DNA of 64,000 nucleotides. Origin: Bacillota bacterium (GTDB lineage: Bacteria > Bacillota > Clostridia > Oscillospirales > Oscillospiraceae). This document shows positions 51,454 to 59,723 of the stretch, piece by piece; position 1 is the first letter of the stretch; the number at the start of each line of letters is the position of its first letter. The position numbers and the translations under genes are program-made. Under the pieces are notes generated by a model, which was not told the DNA's origin, did not search any database, and worked only from the letters and a program-made list of their open reading frames with translations. The stretch covers positions 132,851 through 196,850 of the forward strand of contig JAEWRY010000007.1 in NCBI GenBank assembly GCA_023459875.1, in the 5' to 3' direction.

Positions 51454-52893
51454 TCAAAATGCCTTATCGCCGGGCTGCAGCGTGTCGGGCAGCGGGCAAC
51501 GGTAGCTTTCTCCGTCCAGCTTGGTCAGAAAGTCCTTCCTGGCCTGGACCAGCATTTGAGGATCGGTCATAAAATCCAGCGCCGTCATGGCCAGAACCTT
51601 GGCTGCCGTTTTCATGCCCTTATGAGCCAAACTGGATTTGCCCATCGCCACCATCTGCCAGGAGTGGAACGGGAGCCCCGCAGGGTAGCAAGCCACATGC
51701 AGCTGACAGCCTGGGACAACCCAGGAAACATCGCCCGCGTCTGTGGACGCGGTGTTTCCCACCTCGATGCAGCGCCAATTGGCCATCGGCTCTTCATACA
51801 TTTTACGGACCTCTTCCGAGCTCTTCTCGGGATAAGACAGCTGAACGCAGCGCAGCAGCCGCTTCTCATCGCTCTTGTCCAAGGTCTTCTTAAATTTCTC
51901 AGCATAAGCCAGTTCGTCCGCCGTATAAGAAACGGGGAGGTACTGGTCCAGGTTGGCATTAAAGCGGTCCATCACAATCTTGGTGGACATTAAATTCGAT
52001 GTGCCTGAAACAACCTTGTAGCTCATGGAGGTCTCCGTCATCATGGCGGCGCCCTGGGCACATTTGACGACCCGGTCGGCGATAGCATACATATCGCTCA
52101 TATGGGGCGCACGGATAATATAGCTCAGAATGGCCTCCGCAGGCACCACGTTGGCGGCTGTGCCTCCGGCATTCAGGTAGGCATAATGGATGCGGGCTTC
52201 CGGAATGACATGCTCCCGCAGATAATTTACACCCACGTTCATCAGCTCGCAGGCATCCAGCGCGCTGCGGCCCATCTGAGGGCTGGCGGCAGCGTGTGCG
52301 GAAATTCCCTTGAATTTGAAGAGAATATTATAAGTCCCCAGACAGTCTTCTCCGTTCCAGCCGTAGTTGAACTGGGCGGGATGCCAGGAGAGTTCAATGT
52401 CGCAGTCCTTAAAGTAGCCGTCGCGCGCCAAAAAAGTCTTTGCGCTGCCGCCTTCCTCGGCCGGACAGCCGTAATAGCGGACGGTGCCCTTGACCCCGTG
52501 TGCCTCCATATACTTTTTAACAGCGTTCACCGCACACATAGAACCCGCACCCAGCAGATTATGGCCGCAGCCATGCCCCGGTTTTCCCGGCTCCATGGGC
52601 TTGCGGTCCGTGCAGTCCGCGGTCTGATTAAGGTCGGCCAGCGCGTCGTATTCCCCCAGAATGGCAATCACCGGATGTCCATCGCCATAAGAGGCGATAA
52701 ATGCCGTGTCCATACCCCCAATTCGGTCATTCACCTGAAAGCCGAGCTCTCTAAGTACCTTTTTCTGCAGGGCGGCAGACTGCTTTTCCTCATAGCACAT
52801 CTCAGCAAAGCCCCAAATCTGGTCGGCCACATCCTCAAATACAGCGGCATTCCCTTCCACAAGGCTATCAATTTCATCTTTGCGGGACATCAT
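51454..52893 (-). CDS. M20 family amidohydrolase (AbgB-like)
   Basis: This 479-residue metallohydrolase has an M20/M38-type di-metal site: AILGEYDALADLNQTADC, PGHGCGHNLLGAGSMCAV, CPAEEGGSAKTFLARDGYF and the dimerisation domain GISAHAAASPQMGRSALDACELMNVG. The closing metal segment is NTASTDAGDVSWVVPGCQLHVACYP. Length and pattern are like AbgB, which splits p-aminobenzoyl-glutamate, or similar N-acyl amino acid amidohydrolases. AAAGGAAG precedes the ATG. It is encoded between two LLM oxidoreductases, 22 bases after the second. An AbgT-type transporter lies 47 kb away at 3887-5431. Confidence 0.9.
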   Translation of the reverse strand: MMSRKDEIDSLVEGNAAVFEDVADQIWGFAEMCYEEKQSAALQKKVLRELGFQVNDRIGGMDTAFIASYGDGHPVIAILGEYDALADLNQTADCTDRKPMEPGKPGHGCGHNLLGAGSMCAVNAVKKYMEAHGVKGTVRYYGCPAEEGGSAKTFLARDGYFKDCDIELSWHPAQFNYGWNGEDCLGTYNILFKFKGISAHAAASPQMGRSALDACELMNVGVNYLREHVIPEARIHYAYLNAGGTAANVVPAEAILSYIIRAPHMSDMYAIADRVVKCAQGAAMMTETSMSYKVVSGTSNLMSTKIVMDRFNANLDQYLPVSYTADELAYAEKFKKTLDKSDEKRLLRCVQLSYPEKSSEEVRKMYEEPMANWRCIEVGNTASTDAGDVSWVVPGCQLHVACYPAGLPFHSWQMVAMGKSSLAHKGMKTAAKVLAMTALDFMTDPQMLVQARKDFLTKLDGESYRCPLPDTLQPGDKAF

Positions 52894-52914
52894 CGCTTAC
52901 TTCCTTTCCCTAAT

Positions 52915-53922
52915 TCAGATTCCCTTTAAAGTTGCCGTGGCAAAATCCATCATCTGCATCGCGCTTACACCTTCGCAGGTGCAAAGGATCGGGTGGTCCA
53001 CGCCGGCGTCACGGTACTCAGCCAGCCGCTTCCTGCAGTGCTCCGGACTGCCGATAACCGAGAAGCGGTCCGCCAGCTCCCAGGTCACCGCGTCGGCGGG
53101 ATCTTCTCCCCCGATGATCCGCTGCGCGACGGGGGCGATTTCCTCCGGAAGGGCTCCTGACTTCTGCACGATCGCCTGATCGGCCGAGCGCGTTAAATAC
53201 ATGCCCAGAGTCTTCGCAAAAGCCCTGCGTCCATCCTCGCGGCTTCCGACAAACAAGGGGAGATAGACGCCGATGGGGATGTGCTCCGTCCGTCCGGCTT
53301 CGCGCGCGCTCCGGTCCACAAGCTCCCTGGCCCAAGCCGCGTAGGGTGCGGAGCTCATGATGGACAGCAGCACGCCGTCTGCGCGGGCTCCGGCGATCTG
53401 CATTGACCGGGGACCGCCGGCACCGATCCAAACCGGCAGATCTTTCCGATAGGGCCTGAAATTAAGACGCACGCCGTGAGCCTGAAAACAGGTCCCCTCA
53501 AAATCCAGCTCCCCGGTGGAAATTAAACGGTGAATCATCTGAATCGCTTCATCCACCCGGGTGACGGGCTTTTCAAAAGGGATGCCCTGTTTGTTCTCGA
53601 TCCAGTCGCGGTTGCTGGATCCCACCGTCAGGATAAAACGGCCGTGGGAAATCAGATCCGCGACGGCCGACTCCATGGCCAGCAGCGCAGGCGGCCGGGT
53701 GAAGGGATTCACAAGACCGCAGCCCAACTCGATTTTTTCGGTCCATGCGGCAACGGCACCCAGCGTAGCCATGGCGCCGCCGTCAAAATAGTCCTCCGGC
53801 ACCCAGCAGGAGCGGAATCCTTCCGCCTCCGCCCGCTGGACCAGAGCTTTTGTCTCTTCAGCGGGCAAGCCGCCGGGGAATGCAATCCCCAGTTCCGATA
53901 TGGCAAATCCATTATTTTTCAA
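52915..53922 (-). CDS. LLM class flavin/F420-dependent oxidoreductase, copy 3
   Basis: The 335-residue protein belongs to the luciferase-like fold but is clearly different from copies 1 and 2. It begins ELGIAFPGGLPAEETKALVQRAEAEGFRSCWVPEDYFDGG and continues with LGCGLVNPFTRPPALLAMESAVADLISHGRFILTVGSSN and LPVWIGAGGPRSMQIAGARADGVLLS. The pattern is that of Mer-like (methylene-tetrahydromethanopterin reductase) F420-dependent proteins. It starts at TTG, overlapping the stop of the amidohydrolase gene in a TTGA junction. Substrate unknown. Confidence 0.85.
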   Translation of the reverse strand: MKNNGFAISELGIAFPGGLPAEETKALVQRAEAEGFRSCWVPEDYFDGGAMATLGAVAAWTEKIELGCGLVNPFTRPPALLAMESAVADLISHGRFILTVGSSNRDWIENKQGIPFEKPVTRVDEAIQMIHRLISTGELDFEGTCFQAHGVRLNFRPYRKDLPVWIGAGGPRSMQIAGARADGVLLSIMSSAPYAAWARELVDRSAREAGRTEHIPIGVYLPLFVGSREDGRRAFAKTLGMYLTRSADQAIVQKSGALPEEIAPVAQRIIGGEDPADAVTWELADRFSVIGSPEHCRKRLAEYRDAGVDHPILCTCEGVSAMQMMDFATATLKGI

Positions 53923-55181
53923 CTTGATAACCCGCTTTCCGGCTCATACCGATCGCCGTTTTTCATCACAAAAGCGCAGTCTAAAAGAGCCTTTTCGTCT
54001 GTCAGAAGATCTCTGTTCCAGGCGGCGATATCCGCCAACTTTCCTTTTTCAATCGTCCCAACTTCGTCCAAACCCAGAATCTGAGCGTTGACACTGGTGG
54101 CTGCTTTCAGCGCGCGGAAAGGATCCATGCCGCTTCGCAGCCAGCAGGCGTATTCCTGCCCGTTTTCATAGGGCTGATAAACCGCCACCAGATCCGTACC
54201 GTAGCCCAAGCGGATATTGCTCCTACAAATCACCTCGCGGCTGCGCTGCAGCCGCTCTTGGTACAGCCGCAGCTTGCGCTGGAAAACCGGCTCCTTTTTA
54301 GCCAGCTTTTTCTCATCCGGATTGATAATCTCCTCATAGGGCAAAAAGGTCGGCACCAGATAGGTTCCCTGCTTTTCAAAAAGTTCCGCTGTCTTCTCAT
54401 CCATCAGCGAGCCGTGCTCCATCCCGTCGATGCCAAGGCGAAGCAGGCTCTGCATGACATATGGCGCGTATACGTGCGCGGTACAGGTCTTGCCCAGCTG
54501 GTGGGCCGTGTCGATAATGGCGGCAAGCTCCTCGTCGGTAAGCTGCTTGTCCTCCGGGCTGTCGTTCGGGGAAGCAAAACCGCCGCTGGCCATAATTTTA
54601 ATAAAATCAGCGCCGTACTTGATCTGTTGTCGCACTGCGGCACGGAAAAAGTCCGCGCCGTTTCCCAGCCCCTGCACCTTACTCGAATACAGTTCCGCCA
54701 ACATGGGATTTTCATAGAGGCGCTGGCTCAGGTCGGTGTGGCCGCCGGGCGTCCCCAGCGCACCGAAGGAAAAAACCAGCCGGGAGCCCTCGAAATAGCC
54801 GCGTTCCACAGCGCGGGCCACATCCGCAATACCGTAGTCAAAGGGTTCGATCGTCCCCGGTACACGGATGGCGGTGAACCCCCGATGCAGGGCGTGCTGC
54901 AGAGTATGCAGGGTTCCCAACGCCCGGTAGGTTGAGGAGGCAAAAATCGTCTCCATGAACATTTTATCATTATCAAAGGCGTCGGCATGCACGTGTGCGT
55001 CGATCATTCCGGGAGTAACCGTTTTATCGGAGAGGTCAACAATTTCACACTGCCGAGGCACAGGTAAGCGGCGCCCCACCTCAGCGATTCGCTGATCACA
55101 GACCAGGATTTCCATATCCGGCTGAAGCCTTTCCAGCAGTCCGTCAAAGAGCTTACCGCAGCGCAGCAGGGTTGTCTTCAC
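53919..55181 (-). CDS. Metal-dependent amidohydrolase (imidazolonepropionase-like)
   Basis: The 420-residue TIM-barrel hydrolase has the HxH motif VTPGMIDAHVHADAF and GADFIKIMASGGFASPNDSPED, where the Lys is probably carboxylated. Further ligands are TCTAHVYAPYVMQ (His), GIDGMEHGSLMDE (His) and RLGYGTDLVAVY (Asp), followed by a C-terminal EVGTIEKGKLADIAAWN. Family members hydrolyse cyclic amides, dipeptides such as Xaa-Pro or organophosphate-like bonds. The GTG at 55181 follows GGAGG by nine bases and is preferred over longer frames. It is first of the leftward run with LLM3, M20 and LLM2. Confidence 0.88.
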   Translation of the reverse strand: MKTTLLRCGKLFDGLLERLQPDMEILVCDQRIAEVGRRLPVPRQCEIVDLSDKTVTPGMIDAHVHADAFDNDKMFMETIFASSTYRALGTLHTLQHALHRGFTAIRVPGTIEPFDYGIADVARAVERGYFEGSRLVFSFGALGTPGGHTDLSQRLYENPMLAELYSSKVQGLGNGADFFRAAVRQQIKYGADFIKIMASGGFASPNDSPEDKQLTDEELAAIIDTAHQLGKTCTAHVYAPYVMQSLLRLGIDGMEHGSLMDEKTAELFEKQGTYLVPTFLPYEEIINPDEKKLAKKEPVFQRKLRLYQERLQRSREVICRSNIRLGYGTDLVAVYQPYENGQEYACWLRSGMDPFRALKAATSVNAQILGLDEVGTIEKGKLADIAAWNRDLLTDEKALLDCAFVMKNGDRYEPESGLSS

Positions 55182-55414
55182 AAGTATGGTCCTCCTCTCA
55201 AAACTCATGGCGTTGTTGGCGATGCCATAGATTCTTTCTTCTCTGATGACCGCTGGCAGCATCATTTAAGTAATTGGATTGTTTTTCCTCTGCATTGCTA
55301 ATGCATTAAATCCAACAGCCAGCAGCAGATATTCGTCGAGCAAGAAATTTTTCTTGCATTTTTTCCAATTCATCTCTGTATCTATCTATTGTAATTCGCG
55401 ATTATAAATTTTTA

Positions 55415-55443
55415 TTATTATATTATACTTCGGCTGGGTGCGC
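55415..55443 (-). promoter_or_regulatory. Promoter of the amidohydrolase-LLM-M20-LLM operon
   Basis: On the minus strand TTGCGC (55438-55443) and a perfect TATAAT (55415-55420) are 17 bases apart. Transcription would give a leader of roughly 230 bases to GTG 55181. Confidence 0.6.
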
Positions 55444-55735
55444 AAGCATTATTTTGGATCAATAACATCAGTTGTCTCTGATACTATTTATAACATTTTT
55501 TTAAAAATATTTATGATATTAGGAAAGCAAATTACAGATACTTTTTTCTCATTCACCCGATCGTAAAATCATGTCGCTGTTGGGCGTGGCCGTTGTGCAG
55601 GCCAGGAGCCAACTACCAGGCACGAAAAGAAAGGGATGCGCAAAAATTTGAACGGCTTCGCCGTGATATTGATAAAATATATGGCTGATTTTATTCTCTT
55701 TTTTTGCGTGGCCGGTTCAGGGGTTTCCCGGCACA
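55444..55735. other. Intergenic stretch without a supported gene
   Basis: This part of the gap between the amidohydrolase gene and the crotonase gene is AT-rich at its left side. A short frame ending at about 55686 reads RKERDAQKFERLRRDIDKIYG, which looks protein-like and may be the remnant of a lost gene, but no start or family was recognised. Confidence 0.3.
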
Positions 55736-55840
55736 GTTTCCATTTGGAGACACTAATTGCATTTCAAAACGCTCTTACTAGTATTTGGAGGGGCTGGCAG
55801 TGATCGTCTCCGTTTGGAGACTAAGTATCGTTTTGGAGAC
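55736..55840 (+). promoter_or_regulatory. Upstream activator sites with repeated GTCTCC-N4-GGAGAC dyads
   Basis: A perfect palindrome GTCTCCGTTTGGAGAC lies at 55806-55821. A one-mismatch copy GTTTCCATTTGGAGAC is at 55736-55751 and a weaker one ending GTTTTGGAGAC at 55825-55840. The right halves TTTGGAGAC are identical in all three. They stand about 120-225 bases before the sigma-54 promoter, where enhancers for NtrC-type activators usually are. The likely binder is the activator encoded at 61070-62491. Confidence 0.65.
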
Positions 55841-55959
55841 GCGTTAAGTACCGATAAATCCAAATTTACAGTTTTCTTAAGATAAATTCTTGTGCTTTTT
55901 GTACAAATTTGATTTTGAATATTGTGAGATACGCTAAAAAAAGCATGTCCGGGTTGAAT

Positions 55960-55975
55960 TGGCACATCGATTGCT
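55960..55975 (+). promoter_or_regulatory. Sigma-54 (-24/-12) promoter of the crotonase-gntP-caiB-acd genes
   Basis: TGGCACATCGATTGCT has the invariant GG (55961-55962) and GC (55973-55974) exactly ten bases apart and matches TGGCAC-N5-TTGC. Transcription should begin near 55986, about 90 bases before the ATG at 56076. A sigma-54 activator gene and upstream dyads support it. Confidence 0.78.
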
Positions 55976-56075
55976 TTCTGTAATTTTGAAGGCAACCGGT
56001 ATGACCGGCCGGCATACCGCTGCTGACCAATATCGCCCTTCGACGATATTGACAGGAATAAAAGGAGGAGCCAAA

Positions 56076-56882
56076 ATGCACGAGACGCTGCAAAAACTGA
56101 CAGGAACTTTTGAAAATGTTAAGGTCGAGGCGGAAGACGGTATGGCTATGGTTACCATGAACCGCCCCAAGGCGCTAAACGCGCTGAGTAACCAGACCCT
56201 GGGGGAGCTGGACGCGCTGTTTGCCTGCCTTGAGAAGGACGAAGATATTTTCGGAGTCATCATAACCGGCGAAGGAAAGGCATTTGTGGCCGGAGCGGAT
56301 ATTGTGCAGATGCATTATTACAAATCGGAGGAAGGGAGAAATTACGCCGCTTACGCGCAGGGCGTCTTTAACCGCATCGAGGCGCTGGAGAAGCCTGTCA
56401 TTGCCGCGGTGAACGGTTTCGCGCTGGGCGGAGGAAACGAGCTTGCCATGAGCTGCGATTTCCGCATCGCCTCGGAGAGCGCCGTCTTCGGCCAGCCCGA
56501 GGTGAAGCTCGGCGTAATCCCCTGCTTCGGCGGTACCCAGCGTCTGCCCCGGATCATCGGCGCCGGGCGGGCCAAGGAACTTATTTACACGGGACGGCAG
56601 GTGAAGGCGGAGGAAGCCCTTGCCATCGGCCTTGTCAATAAGGTGGTGCCGAAGGAGGCTCTGCTTGAGGAAGCCAAAGCCGTCATGAAGCAGATCCTGG
56701 GGATGGCTCCCATGGCCGTGCGATATGCGAAGGTGGCCATAAACAGAGGCATCGAGGTAGACCTCAAAACCGGCCTGGAGCTGGAAAAGGACGTCTGCGC
56801 CATTACCTTCGGCAGCGAAGATAAGCAGGAGGGTATGGATGCCTTCCTGGAGAAGCGTTCTCCGGTATTTAAGAACAAATAG
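56076..56882 (+). CDS. Enoyl-CoA hydratase/isomerase family protein (crotonase)
   Basis: From ATG 56076, six bases after GGAGGAG, the product is 268 residues. It shows MVTMNRPKALNALSNQTLGELD, the oxyanion-hole stretch EGKAFVAGADI, then IEALEKPVIAAVNGFALGGGNELAMSCDFRIA and FGQPEVKLGVIPCFGGTQRLPRIIG. The Glu residues in the last two segments fit a true hydratase. It interconverts a 3-hydroxyacyl-CoA and 2-enoyl-CoA, for example 3-hydroxybutyryl-CoA and crotonyl-CoA, or carnitinyl-CoA as in CaiD. A longer frame from 55959 runs through the promoter and is rejected. Confidence 0.92.
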   Translation: MHETLQKLTGTFENVKVEAEDGMAMVTMNRPKALNALSNQTLGELDALFACLEKDEDIFGVIITGEGKAFVAGADIVQMHYYKSEEGRNYAAYAQGVFNRIEALEKPVIAAVNGFALGGGNELAMSCDFRIASESAVFGQPEVKLGVIPCFGGTQRLPRIIGAGRAKELIYTGRQVKAEEALAIGLVNKVVPKEALLEEAKAVMKQILGMAPMAVRYAKVAINRGIEVDLKTGLELEKDVCAITFGSEDKQEGMDAFLEKRSPVFKNK

Positions 56883-56905
56883 TCTCGCAGGGGGTGTGCG
56901 CCCCG

Positions 56906-56930
56906 GCCTCCGGGCTGATCGGAGGCTTTT
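56906..56930 (+). terminator. Terminator or attenuator between the crotonase and gntP genes
   Basis: GCCTCCG at 56906-56912 pairs with CGGAGGC at 56920-56926 and is followed by TTTT. Placed inside the operon, it may reduce read-through into gntP. Confidence 0.55.
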
Positions 56931-56959
56931 GAGCGGCACGGATTCGTGCCGACTATAAT
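56929..56959 (+). promoter_or_regulatory. Candidate internal promoter before gntP with 19-base spacer and dyad
   Basis: TTGAGC (56929-56934) and a perfect TATAAT (56954-56959) are 19 bases apart. The spacer contains the dyad GGCACG-GATT-CGTGCC (56935-56950). A long spacer with a central dyad is the layout of MerR-type activated promoters. No MerR gene is in the window. Confidence 0.4.
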
Positions 56960-56984
56960 AGAGAAAGATTGAGGAGGAGTTTTT

Positions 56985-58301
56985 ATGACCGCTGTCGGCA
57001 TCATCGGCATCATCCTCGCGTTCGCGTTGCTCATGTACATGATCATGAAGGGCTTCAATATTTATCTGACGGTGTTCGTCTGTACGCTCGTTGTGGCCAT
57101 TACCAGCCGCATGGATATCTACACCGCTTATAAGACCAACTTCATGACCGGTTTCACCACATTCTTCAAGAACTACTATCTGATTTTCCTGACCGGTACG
57201 CTGATGGCCAAGGCCATGGAGATCACCGGCGGGGCCAAATCCATTGCCAAGGCCATCATTAAAATCATGGGCACCGATTGGGCATTTGTGTCTGTTCCGC
57301 TGGCCTGCGGAATTCTGTGCTACGGCGGCGTGTCCGCCTTCGTGTGTTCCTTCTGCGTATTTCCCATCGCGCTGCAGGTCTTCAGCAGAGCCGACCTGCC
57401 CCGCAAGTACATCCCCGGTGCCCTTTGCTTCGGCTGCTCCACCTTCGCGATGATCGCTCCCGGCGCCGTGCAGATTCATAACGCGGTGCCATCAGCGAAC
57501 CTGGGAACCAACTTTATGGCCGGCGCCGTGAACGGTTTCATTTCCTGTGGCGTCATGCTGGTGCTGGGCATCGTCTGGCTTCGCGTTACCCTGCAGAAAT
57601 CCAAGACCCGCGGCGAGCACTTCCTTGCCAAGGAAGGCGACGAGATCAGCGAAAATACCGACGAGAAACTGCCGAACCCCATTGTGGCCCTTATTCCGCT
57701 GGTCGTGTGCATTTTCCTCGTGAACTTCAAGCTGGGCGGCGTCAACATCGCTCCGGTTGAAGGCGGCGTTCTGGGCGGCGCCGTCGCGGCGGTGCTGCTG
57801 ATGTACAAGTTCATAAATCCCAAGGAGCTGCCCAAGCACTTTGCCGAAGGCGCCTCCATGGCCCTCTTCGCCATTACCAACACCTGCGCCGTCAACGGCT
57901 TCGGCGGTGTTGCCAGCAACAGCCCCGTGTTCAGCGTCGTCACCAACGCCATGGTGAATATCCCCGGTCCTAAGCTTCTTGGCCTTGCCATCGGAACCAC
58001 CGCCATCGCCGGTATCTGCGGCAGCGCCTCCGGCGGCCTCGGCATCGCGGTTCCCATCCTGGGTCCCGTTTATGTATCCCAGGGAGTCACCGCCGCCGCG
58101 GTACACCGCGTCATGGCCCTGGCCTCCTCTTCTCTGGATTCTCTGCCCCACAATGGTTACATCGTCACCGTCACCAACGGTCTGTGCCGTGAAACCCATC
58201 ACGATGCTTACCCGCTTACCTTCTGGCTGACCGTGGTAATTCCCTTTGTCGGCACTATGGTGGGCGTGGTGCTGTTCACCCTGTTCCCGAACTTGCCGTA
58301 A
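56985..58301 (+). CDS. GntP family permease
   Basis: The 438-residue protein has 12-14 hydrophobic helices and GntP/gluconate-permease-type segments, such as AKAIIKIMGTDWAFVSVPLACGILCYGGVSAFV and LGIAVPILGPVYVSQGV ... HRVMALASSSLDSLPHNGYIVTV. GntP-family proteins import gluconate, hydroxybutyrate and other hydroxy acids with protons. GAGGAGG precedes the ATG. Between a crotonase and a CoA-transferase, it probably imports the hydroxy or unsaturated acid that this pathway activates. Confidence 0.9.
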   Translation: MTAVGIIGIILAFALLMYMIMKGFNIYLTVFVCTLVVAITSRMDIYTAYKTNFMTGFTTFFKNYYLIFLTGTLMAKAMEITGGAKSIAKAIIKIMGTDWAFVSVPLACGILCYGGVSAFVCSFCVFPIALQVFSRADLPRKYIPGALCFGCSTFAMIAPGAVQIHNAVPSANLGTNFMAGAVNGFISCGVMLVLGIVWLRVTLQKSKTRGEHFLAKEGDEISENTDEKLPNPIVALIPLVVCIFLVNFKLGGVNIAPVEGGVLGGAVAAVLLMYKFINPKELPKHFAEGASMALFAITNTCAVNGFGGVASNSPVFSVVTNAMVNIPGPKLLGLAIGTTAIAGICGSASGGLGIAVPILGPVYVSQGVTAAAVHRVMALASSSLDSLPHNGYIVTVTNGLCRETHHDAYPLTFWLTVVIPFVGTMVGVVLFTLFPNLP

Positions 58302-58333
58302 TAAACGGAGCTGGGGAAAAACGATTGATCAGA

Positions 58334-58372
58334 AACCGTGCGCGGCCATGATTTCCGTGGGCGCGCACGGTT
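58334..58372 (+). terminator. Hairpin between gntP and the CoA-transferase gene
   Basis: AACCGTGCGCG at 58334-58344 pairs with 58362-58372 around a 17-base loop. No T-run follows, so partial termination or mRNA protection is more likely than a full stop. Confidence 0.45.
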
Positions 58373-58462
58373 AAAGAATTGCCGTTTTTGGGCGGATACC
58401 CTGCAAATCGGGCGTTGGAGCGCGCATAACGGCGGCAAGTTATTATGAAAGGAATGTTTTTT

Positions 58463-59698
58463 ATGTTTTTACCTCTGCAAGGTGTTAAAGTTCTTGACCT
58501 GACTTACTTCGTCGCCGGACCCGGCACGGCCAAAATTCTGGCTGACTGGGGCGCCGACGTCATCAAGGTGGAACCCAGCTTCGGCGACCCCGGCCGCGGC
58601 ACCGGCGGCACCATGTCCGCGCCTATCACCAGGGGCTGCAACCCCTGGTACACCGCCTACAACGCCAATAAGAGGGGTCTCTCCCTGAACCTGAAAGCCC
58701 CCGAAGGCCTGGCGGTATTGGACAAGATCATGGAAACCGCCGATGTGTTCGTCACCAGCTACCGCACCGGGGCCCTCAAAAAAATGGGGCTTGACTACGA
58801 AACCCTCAGCAAGAAGCATCCCCACATCATCTGGGCCCAGATCAACGGCTTCGGAGATTTCGGCCCCGCAAAGGACAACGCCGGCTTCGACACCGTAGCC
58901 TTCTGGGCACGCTCCGGCGCCATGATCGATCCCGCCGAACGCGGCACCACCATTAACCCGCCCATCGGCTTCGGCGACGCCACCACCAGCTGCTCTTTAA
59001 GCGGCGGCATCTGCGCGGCGCTCTACCAGAAGGCCAAAACCGGCAAGGGCTGCAAGGTAATGGTTTCCCTGTTCGCCCAGGCCATTTGGAACAACAGTGC
59101 GCTGGTGGTTTCCACCCAGTATGGCGACGAGTACCCCAAGACCAGGAGAAACGCCGTTTCCCCCGTCATCAACTCCTATCAGTGCTCGGACGGCCAGTGG
59201 ATTTTCCTCAGCATTCTGGAGCACGACCGGTATTACAATACGCTGATGAAAGTCCTGGGCAGGGACGATCTAACGGACGATCCCAGATTCTGTACGGCAT
59301 CCGAAGGCAAGCGCAACGGCCCGGCGCTCATTGAGATCATCGCCGGTGAATTCATCAAGCACACCCAGGACGAGATGGTGAAGCTGCTTACTTCCGCCGA
59401 TATCGCCCATGAGCGGATCCAGCATGTGAAAGACGTTTTAAACGATCCCCAGGCGCTGGAAAACAAGTACGTAGTCCCTGTCGCCAATCTGGACGGCACC
59501 ATGACCAAGCAGGCAATGTCTCCCGTCCGCTTCACTGCTGTGGAACCCGCTTCCGTCGCCGACATCGAACCCACCGTCAAATATCACGCTCCCCTGGTCG
59601 GCGAGCATTCCGCGGAAATTCTGAAAGAATACGGTTATTCCGACGAGGTAATTTCAGACCTTATGAAGAAAAATGTCATTACAGTCGATAAATATTGA
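58463..59698 (+). CDS. Family III CoA-transferase (CaiB/BaiF type)
   Basis: Starting at ATG 58463, nine bases after AAAGGA, the product is 411 residues. It begins LPLQGVKVLDLTYFVAGPGTAKILADWGADVIKVEPSFGDPGRG. Next come YNANKRGLSLNLKAPEGLAVLDKIMETADVFVTSYRTGALKKMGLDYE and the catalytic-Asp segment NAGFDTVAFWARSGAM. Family III enzymes move CoA between organic acids through an aspartyl-CoA intermediate. It should activate the imported acid, with the product acyl-CoA as donor. The substrate is unknown; carnitine or crotonobetaine-like or simple hydroxy acids are possible. Confidence 0.92.
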   Translation: MFLPLQGVKVLDLTYFVAGPGTAKILADWGADVIKVEPSFGDPGRGTGGTMSAPITRGCNPWYTAYNANKRGLSLNLKAPEGLAVLDKIMETADVFVTSYRTGALKKMGLDYETLSKKHPHIIWAQINGFGDFGPAKDNAGFDTVAFWARSGAMIDPAERGTTINPPIGFGDATTSCSLSGGICAALYQKAKTGKGCKVMVSLFAQAIWNNSALVVSTQYGDEYPKTRRNAVSPVINSYQCSDGQWIFLSILEHDRYYNTLMKVLGRDDLTDDPRFCTASEGKRNGPALIEIIAGEFIKHTQDEMVKLLTSADIAHERIQHVKDVLNDPQALENKYVVPVANLDGTMTKQAMSPVRFTAVEPASVADIEPTVKYHAPLVGEHSAEILKEYGYSDEVISDLMKKNVITVDKY

Positions 59699-59723
59699 TC
59701 CGAAAAAAGAAGGCGGGAAAAAA

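Noticed and set aside
55600..55690. Frame reading RKERDAQKFERLRRDIDKIYG, possible transposase or gene remnant
   Set aside because: It is too short, without start or upstream coding signal, and no family could be named.
56175..57479. 434-codon open frame on the minus strand opposite the crotonase and gntP genes
   Set aside because: It spans two well-supported genes and their intergenic control region in antisense, with no recognisable domain.
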